Assembly (NCBI GenBank): GCA_036399815.1
Contig: DASWMK010000088.1
Location: forward strand, 1 to 42,333
Length of the DNA stretch: 42,333 bases
Source: Acidimicrobiales bacterium
GTDB lineage: Bacteria; Actinomycetota; Acidimicrobiia; Acidimicrobiales; DASWMK01
Direction: 5' to 3'
The notes under the pieces are model-generated. The model was not told the DNA's origin and did no database searches. It was given only the letters and a program-made list of their open reading frames with translations. The translations under genes and the position numbers were made by a program. Positions 38,773-42,333 of the stretch are shown piece after piece (the stretch's first letter is position 1; each line of letters starts with the position of its first letter).

Positions 38773-39543
38773 CTACGCACCCGGCGGAAGCGACGCATCG
38801 GCGGGGGACTCTCCACCGATGAGCACGACGCCGACGGCTGTCGCCAGCAACCGCAGTGCCTGTCGCGTCCTCGGGTTCGACCAGTAGCCGTCGTTCCGTC
38901 GGCTGATGGCCATGACAACGCCGATCGGGACGCCGTTCACGAGCACGGGATGGGCAGCGACGGACCGGTACCTCCGAAAGAGGCGCTGCTGCCGGGGCGT
39001 CAGCCCGTAGGTCGCGTTGGAGACGTCGTCGCCTTCCACCACGGTGAACTGCTGCTCGGACCACGCAGTTCCCGTTGCACCGTCGCCAGGACGGAACACC
39101 TTCGACTCGGGCTCCTCGACATCGCGAGGGAATTCGGGGATCAGGAGATCGGCGTCGGGGTCGTAGAGGTAGAGCGTGATGTCGAAGTCGCGCCGGAGGC
39201 CGGGCCATCGCTCCTCGAGGAGGTGCTCGACGACCTCGGCTGCGACGAGGCTCTGGTAGTCGGCGGATGAGCCGGCCTGCATGGTGGTCTCGACGTCGGG
39301 AGGGTCGAGACCGAAAAGGTCCGCCAGGCGCTCCAGCGATTCGTCTCGTCGCAGGGCCTGCCGAGCGGTGAGAAATGTCCCGACGCCGAACCCCGCGACC
39401 ACGAGCGCTCTGGCGCCGAACGGCCACCGCAGGAGCTCTGGGGCGAGGATCGTGAAAGCGGCCGGGATCGCGAGCAGCACGACGGCAGCGATGAGGAGCA
39501 TCCCTCGCCGGCCGGATGTCCAATCGTCCGAAGCAGCCGCCAC
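38773..39543 (-). CDS. Membrane-anchored GAF-domain-like protein
   Basis: A 256-residue protein with two N-terminal membrane helices (about 14-35, LLIAAVVLLAIPAAFTI, and 42-58, ARALVVAGFGVGTFLTA), then a soluble domain of about 190 residues that resembles GAF sensor domains: ITLYLYDPDADLLIPEF, GDGATGTAWSEQQFTVVEG and LVNGVPIGVVMAISRRND. No kinase, cyclase or HTH output is attached. The GTG start has AGGAGG 7-8 nt upstream. Base composition is lower in G+C than its neighbours, and third positions carry more A/T, suggesting later acquisition. It sits on the opposite strand between the MoxR and CoxE-like genes. The GAF call is from pattern, not a search. Confidence 0.7.
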   Translation of the reverse strand: MAAASDDWTSGRRGMLLIAAVVLLAIPAAFTILAPELLRWPFGARALVVAGFGVGTFLTARQALRRDESLERLADLFGLDPPDVETTMQAGSSADYQSLVAAEVVEHLLEERWPGLRRDFDITLYLYDPDADLLIPEFPRDVEEPESKVFRPGDGATGTAWSEQQFTVVEGDDVSNATYGLTPRQQRLFRRYRSVAAHPVLVNGVPIGVVMAISRRNDGYWSNPRTRQALRLLATAVGVVLIGGESPADASLPPGA

Positions 39544-39613
39544 CGCTCTCCTCCTGCCCTGCGGGCGCTCGATCGTGACAGAGCGCGGGCATGGATGGGG
39601 TGACCCACGGGCC

Positions 39614-39619
39614 TACGCT
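39614..39619 (+). promoter_or_regulatory. Candidate -10 box of the CoxE-like gene (leaderless type)
   Basis: TACGCT ends 6 nt before the GTG at 39626, identical in sequence and spacing to the box before the MoxR gene. It decides the start: the frame is open 115 codons further upstream, but that part is antisense to the GAF gene. Confidence 0.55.
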
Positions 39620-39625
39620 TCCCGA

Positions 39626-41107
39626 GTGCGGTTCTCGGCGCGCGGTGACGACGCGGCCGTCCCCGACGGGGGGCGGATGCTCGACCTGCTGGCCGGGTTC
39701 ATCCAGGAGCTGCGGGCCGCGGGGCTGCCCGTGTCGCTCACCGAGAACCTCGACGCCATGGAGGCCGTCACCCACATCCCGATCGAGGACCGGGAGGCGT
39801 TCAAGTACGCGCTCGGGGCCACGCTCGTCAAGTCGGCGTCGCACTGGCGCGCGTTCGAGACCGTGTTCGAGGTGTACTTCTCGCTGCGGGGCGACCAGTG
39901 GCGGATCGGGCAGCAGGACGACCCGCTGACCGGCCTCGACGACGCCGCCCAGGCCGCCCTCGACGAGCTGCGGTCCGAGCAGGCCGGGTCGGGCGGCGAG
40001 CACATGACCCCCGAGGAGCTGGCCGAGCTGCTCTACCGGGCGCTCATGGAGGGCAACGAGGCCGTGCTGCGGGCCCTCGCCCGCCAGGCCGTCGCCCGCT
40101 ACGCCGGGATGGAGCCGGGCCGGCCCGTCGGCGGCACCTACTACCTGTACCGCACCCTCCGGAACCTCGACCTCGACGGCGTGCTGGAGCGCCTCATGGA
40201 GCAGGCGAGGGAGGAGGCCGGCGGGCTCACCCCGCTCGAGGAGCGGCTGGAGGCCGACGAGTTCCAGGCCCGCCTGGCCCGGCTGCGGGAGGAGATCGAG
40301 GCCGAGATCCGCCGCCGCCTGGTCGGCGACCGGGGGGTCGACGCCATGGCCCGCACCCTCCGCAAGCCGCTCCCGGAGGACGTCGACTTCATGCACGCCA
40401 GCCGGGAGGAGGTGGCCAACCTCCGCAAGGCGCTGCACCCGCTCACCCGCAAGCTCGCCGTCCGCCTCGCCCGCCGCCGCCGGCGGGGCCGGCGCGGCCC
40501 GCTCGACTTCCGCCGCACGGTCCGGTCGTCGCTGTCGACCGGCGGCGTGCCCGTCGAGCCCCGCTTCCGCACGCCCCGCCCGTCGAAGCCCGAGATCATG
40601 GTGGTCGCCGACATCTCCGGCTCGGTCGCCGCCTTCGCCCGCTTCACCCTCCACCTGGTCCATGCCATCAGCGGCCAGTTCTCGAAGGTGCGCTCGTTCG
40701 TGTTCATCGACGGCATCGACGAGGTGACGAGCTACTTCGAGGGGGTCGAGGACCTGGCCGAGGCCGTGCACCGGGTGAACACGGAGGCGGACGTCGTCTG
40801 GGTCGACGGGCACAGCGACTACGGGCACGCCCTCGAGGTGTTCTGGCAGCGCTGGGGCCGGGAGATCACGCCCCGCACGACCGTCCTCGTGCTCGGCGAC
40901 GCGAGGAACAACTACCACGCCACCCAGGCGTGGGTGCTGAAGGAGGTCGGCCGCAAGGCCCGCCACGTGTACTGGCTGAACCCCGAGCCCCGGTCGTACT
41001 GGGACACCGGCGACAGCGTGGTCGGCGAGTACGGGGTGCACTGCGACGGCGTGTTCGAGTGCCGCAACCTCCGCCAGCTCGAGCGCTTCGTCGACCACCT
41101 GGCCTGA
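39626..41107 (+). CDS. CoxE-like VWA domain-containing protein, MoxR partner
   Basis: A 493-residue CoxE-type protein expected to work with the MoxR ATPase in assembling a target complex. The N-terminal region (about 15-110) has LLAGFIQELRAAGLPVSLTE and ALGATLVKSASHWRAFETVF, typical of the family. The middle is helical and charged (about 130-290), followed by an arginine run [11 protein letters not shown]. The C-terminal VWA domain (about 320-490) has the MIDAS DISGS (Asp329, Ser331, Ser333), VWVDGHSDYGHALEVF and VLVLGDARNNYHATQAW. The GTG start lies 6 nt after TACGCT. No carbon-monoxide dehydrogenase genes are present, so the client is unknown. Its stop is 3 bp from the convergent glycosidase stop. 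Confidence 0.9.
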   Translation: MRFSARGDDAAVPDGGRMLDLLAGFIQELRAAGLPVSLTENLDAMEAVTHIPIEDREAFKYALGATLVKSASHWRAFETVFEVYFSLRGDQWRIGQQDDPLTGLDDAAQAALDELRSEQAGSGGEHMTPEELAELLYRALMEGNEAVLRALARQAVARYAGMEPGRPVGGTYYLYRTLRNLDLDGVLERLMEQAREEAGGLTPLEERLEADEFQARLARLREEIEAEIRRRLVGDRGVDAMARTLRKPLPEDVDFMHASREEVANLRKALHPLTRKLAVRLARRRRRGRRGPLDFRRTVRSSLSTGGVPVEPRFRTPRPSKPEIMVVADISGSVAAFARFTLHLVHAISGQFSKVRSFVFIDGIDEVTSYFEGVEDLAEAVHRVNTEADVVWVDGHSDYGHALEVFWQRWGREITPRTTVLVLGDARNNYHATQAWVLKEVGRKARHVYWLNPEPRSYWDTGDSVVGEYGVHCDGVFECRNLRQLERFVDHLA

Positions 41108-41110
41108 CGG

Positions 41111-42333
41111 TCAGGCGAGCCGCCAGGCCGAGAACGTCGGGCCGTCGCCGGGGAGGGTGAACGCGCCGTCGGACACCGCGACCTCGTCGGCGTCGTGCAG
41201 CGGGGAGAGCGCCTCGGCGCCGAGGAGGGCGGCCGGGAGGCGCACCGCGGGCGAGGGGGACCGGGCGGCCAGGCACAGCACCCGCTCGTCGTCCGCCTCG
41301 CGCAGCCAGACGAGGACGTCGTCCCCGACGTGGGCCCACCGGAAGCCGCCCCGGCGCAGCGCCGGCGACGACCGGCGCATGGCGACCAGCGCCCGCCAGC
41401 GCTCCAGCAGCGCGCCGTCCCACGACGGCCGGCCCCACGGCATCGGCACCCTGGCCGCCTCGCCGTCCTCGCCCCTCGCGCCCACCTCGTCGCCGTAGAG
41501 CACGGCCGGCACGCCCGGCCAGGCCATCAGCATCCCGGCGCCGACCATGGCCGCCCCGTCGTCGGCGGCCACCGACCGCCAGCGGGCCGTGTCGTGCGAG
41601 CCGAGCAGGGTCATCGAGGCCGCCGTCGACCGCCACGGCACGGCGGCCCGGAAGGCGTCCGCCGTGCGGGCCAGCGCCGCACCCGGCCGGCGGGGGACGG
41701 GCAGCGGCCCGCCGAACGTGCCCGCCGCCCCGCCCGGCTCGGCCAGCCACTGCCACACGGGGAGCGTGAAGGCGGCGTACGCCATCGTCCCGTGCCACCC
41801 GTCGCCGCCCAGCACGCCGGACGCGTCGAAGCCGTGCTCGGCGACCAGCCAGGCGTCGGGGTTGGCGGCGGCCGCCGTCGCCCTCGTCCGCCTGGCCACC
41901 TCGGCGTTGAGGTCGACGGCGCCCATCCGGCCGGCCATGTTGGCGACGTCGATGCGCCAGCCGTCGAGGGAGAACGGCGGGCGGAGGAAGCGGTCGGCGA
42001 CCGAGCCGGGCCCCTCGTAGAGCCGCCGCCGCAGCTCGTCGCTGCGGTGGTCGAGCTTGGGCAGCGACGGCACACCGAACCAGCACTCGTAGTCGTCGGG
42101 GTGGCGCCGGAAGGTGAAGAACCCGGCCTCGACCGACGACGGGTCGGCCTGCGCCCGGCGGAACCACGCCGAGGTGGCGCCGACGTGGTTGAGCGTGAGG
42201 TCGCCGACGACGCGCATGCCCCGCCGGTGCAGCGCGGCCGCCAGGGAGGCGAGCGCCTCGTCGCCGCCGAGCAGCGGGTCGACGTGGTCGAACGAGGCGG
42301 CGTCGTAGCGGTGGTTCGACGCGGCCGGGAAGA
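41111..42333 (-). CDS. Alpha-amylase family glycosidase, GH13 (5' end outside window)
   Basis: Hydrolyses or transfers alpha-glucosidic bonds; cytoplasmic by appearance, though the N-terminus lies beyond the right edge. About 407 codons are visible. GH13 conserved regions: NHRYDAASFDHVDPLLGGDE before region I, region I VVGDLTLNHVG, region II DGWRIDVANM with the nucleophile Asp, the acid/base Glu probably in WLVAEHGFD, and region IV LLGSHDTARW with the stabilising Asp. The motifs resemble the neopullulanase/cyclomaltodextrinase and maltodextrin-glucosidase branch (GDGWHGTMAYAAFTLPVW). The C-terminal beta domain ends in GPTFSAWRLA. Convergent with the CoxE-like gene. Confidence 0.92.
   Translation of the reverse strand, partial: FPAASNHRYDAASFDHVDPLLGGDEALASLAAALHRRGMRVVGDLTLNHVGATSAWFRRAQADPSSVEAGFFTFRRHPDDYECWFGVPSLPKLDHRSDELRRRLYEGPGSVADRFLRPPFSLDGWRIDVANMAGRMGAVDLNAEVARRTRATAAAANPDAWLVAEHGFDASGVLGGDGWHGTMAYAAFTLPVWQWLAEPGGAAGTFGGPLPVPRRPGAALARTADAFRAAVPWRSTAASMTLLGSHDTARWRSVAADDGAAMVGAGMLMAWPGVPAVLYGDEVGARGEDGEAARVPMPWGRPSWDGALLERWRALVAMRRSSPALRRGGFRWAHVGDDVLVWLREADDERVLCLAARSPSPAVRLPAALLGAEALSPLHDADEVAVSDGAFTLPGDGPTFSAWRLA

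Noticed and set aside
39281-39625. N-terminal extension of the CoxE-like gene by 115 codons
   Set aside because: It lies antisense to the GAF gene and upstream of the TACGCT promoter box, and its sequence has no family resemblance. The GTG at 39626 is preferred.
41102-41116. Bidirectional terminator GCCTGAC-G-GTCAGGC between the CoxE-like and glycosidase stops
   Set aside because: The symmetry arises largely from the two facing TGA stop codons and leaves a loop of only one to three bases, too tight for a convincing hairpin.
2218-42333. Non-coding RNA genes, riboswitches or CRISPR arrays
   Set aside because: Reading the gaps I found no tRNA-like cloverleaf ends, no regularly spaced repeats and no recognisable riboswitch core. 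All gaps are under about 170 bases.

Overview
This is a very GC-rich window (about three quarters G+C where I counted single lines) with dense, overlapping gene packing. GTG starts are common and many operon joints have the form GTGA or ATGA. The gene content indicates an actinobacterium: mreBCD-mrdA-rodA, the TIGR03960/TIGR03936 radical-SAM pair followed by RNase E/G, rplU and rpmA, an ECF42-type sigma factor, an MSMEG_6728-family gene, Tad-type pseudopilins and a PspA/MurJ block. I would guess class Acidimicrobiia, but that is inference from gene content and style. I see no rRNA, tRNA, CRISPR array, insertion sequence or integrase, and no gene-free stretch longer than about 170 bases.

Layout. 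1-2643: the tail of an unidentified gene, folC, a convergent methyltransferase, and ndk. 2812-8395: the rod-shape and peptidoglycan elongation operon mreB-mreC-mreD-mrdA-rodA. 8512-10073: a DGPF/YCII protein and an ECF42 sigma factor behind a matching ECF42-type promoter. 10173-15445: TIGR03960 and TIGR03936 proteins, RNase E/G, L21 and L27, closed by a perfect 11-bp hairpin. 15533-23671: an MSMEG_6728-family protein and three successive tadE-tadG pairs, with a dGTPase gene on the opposite strand between pairs one and two. 23690-26025: obgE and proB.

26029-35885 is entirely on the minus strand. In transcription order it holds a GNAT acetyltransferase, a TerB-like/AAA+ (CbbX-type) ATPase, two tandem paralogous substrate-binding-like proteins (the second a lipoprotein fused to a VWA domain), a hipB-hipA toxin-antitoxin pair with a strong operator array, a membrane/coiled-coil protein, murJ and pspA. 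35911-37566: proA and a small membrane protein. 37615-41107: a MoxR ATPase and a CoxE-type VWA protein, separated by a lower-GC insert with a membrane GAF protein and a small basic ORF. 41111 to the window end: a GH13 glycosidase cut by the edge.

How it fits together. The commonly conserved order rplU-rpmA-obgE-proB-proA is present but opened twice: by the tadEG/dgt block between rpmA and obgE, and by the minus-strand block between proB and proA. Envelope functions dominate: elongasome, lipid II flippase, PspA stress protein, surface pseudopilins, lipoproteins. Two regulatory patterns recur. First, TANNNT -10 boxes lie only 6-10 nt from the start codon at about ten operon heads, which suggests widespread leaderless transcription. 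Second, a T-N-A-A/GCCGAT arrangement with 16-nt spacing, resembling sigma-28/WhiG promoters, lies upstream of the tadE genes and may place the three pseudopilin pairs in one regulon.
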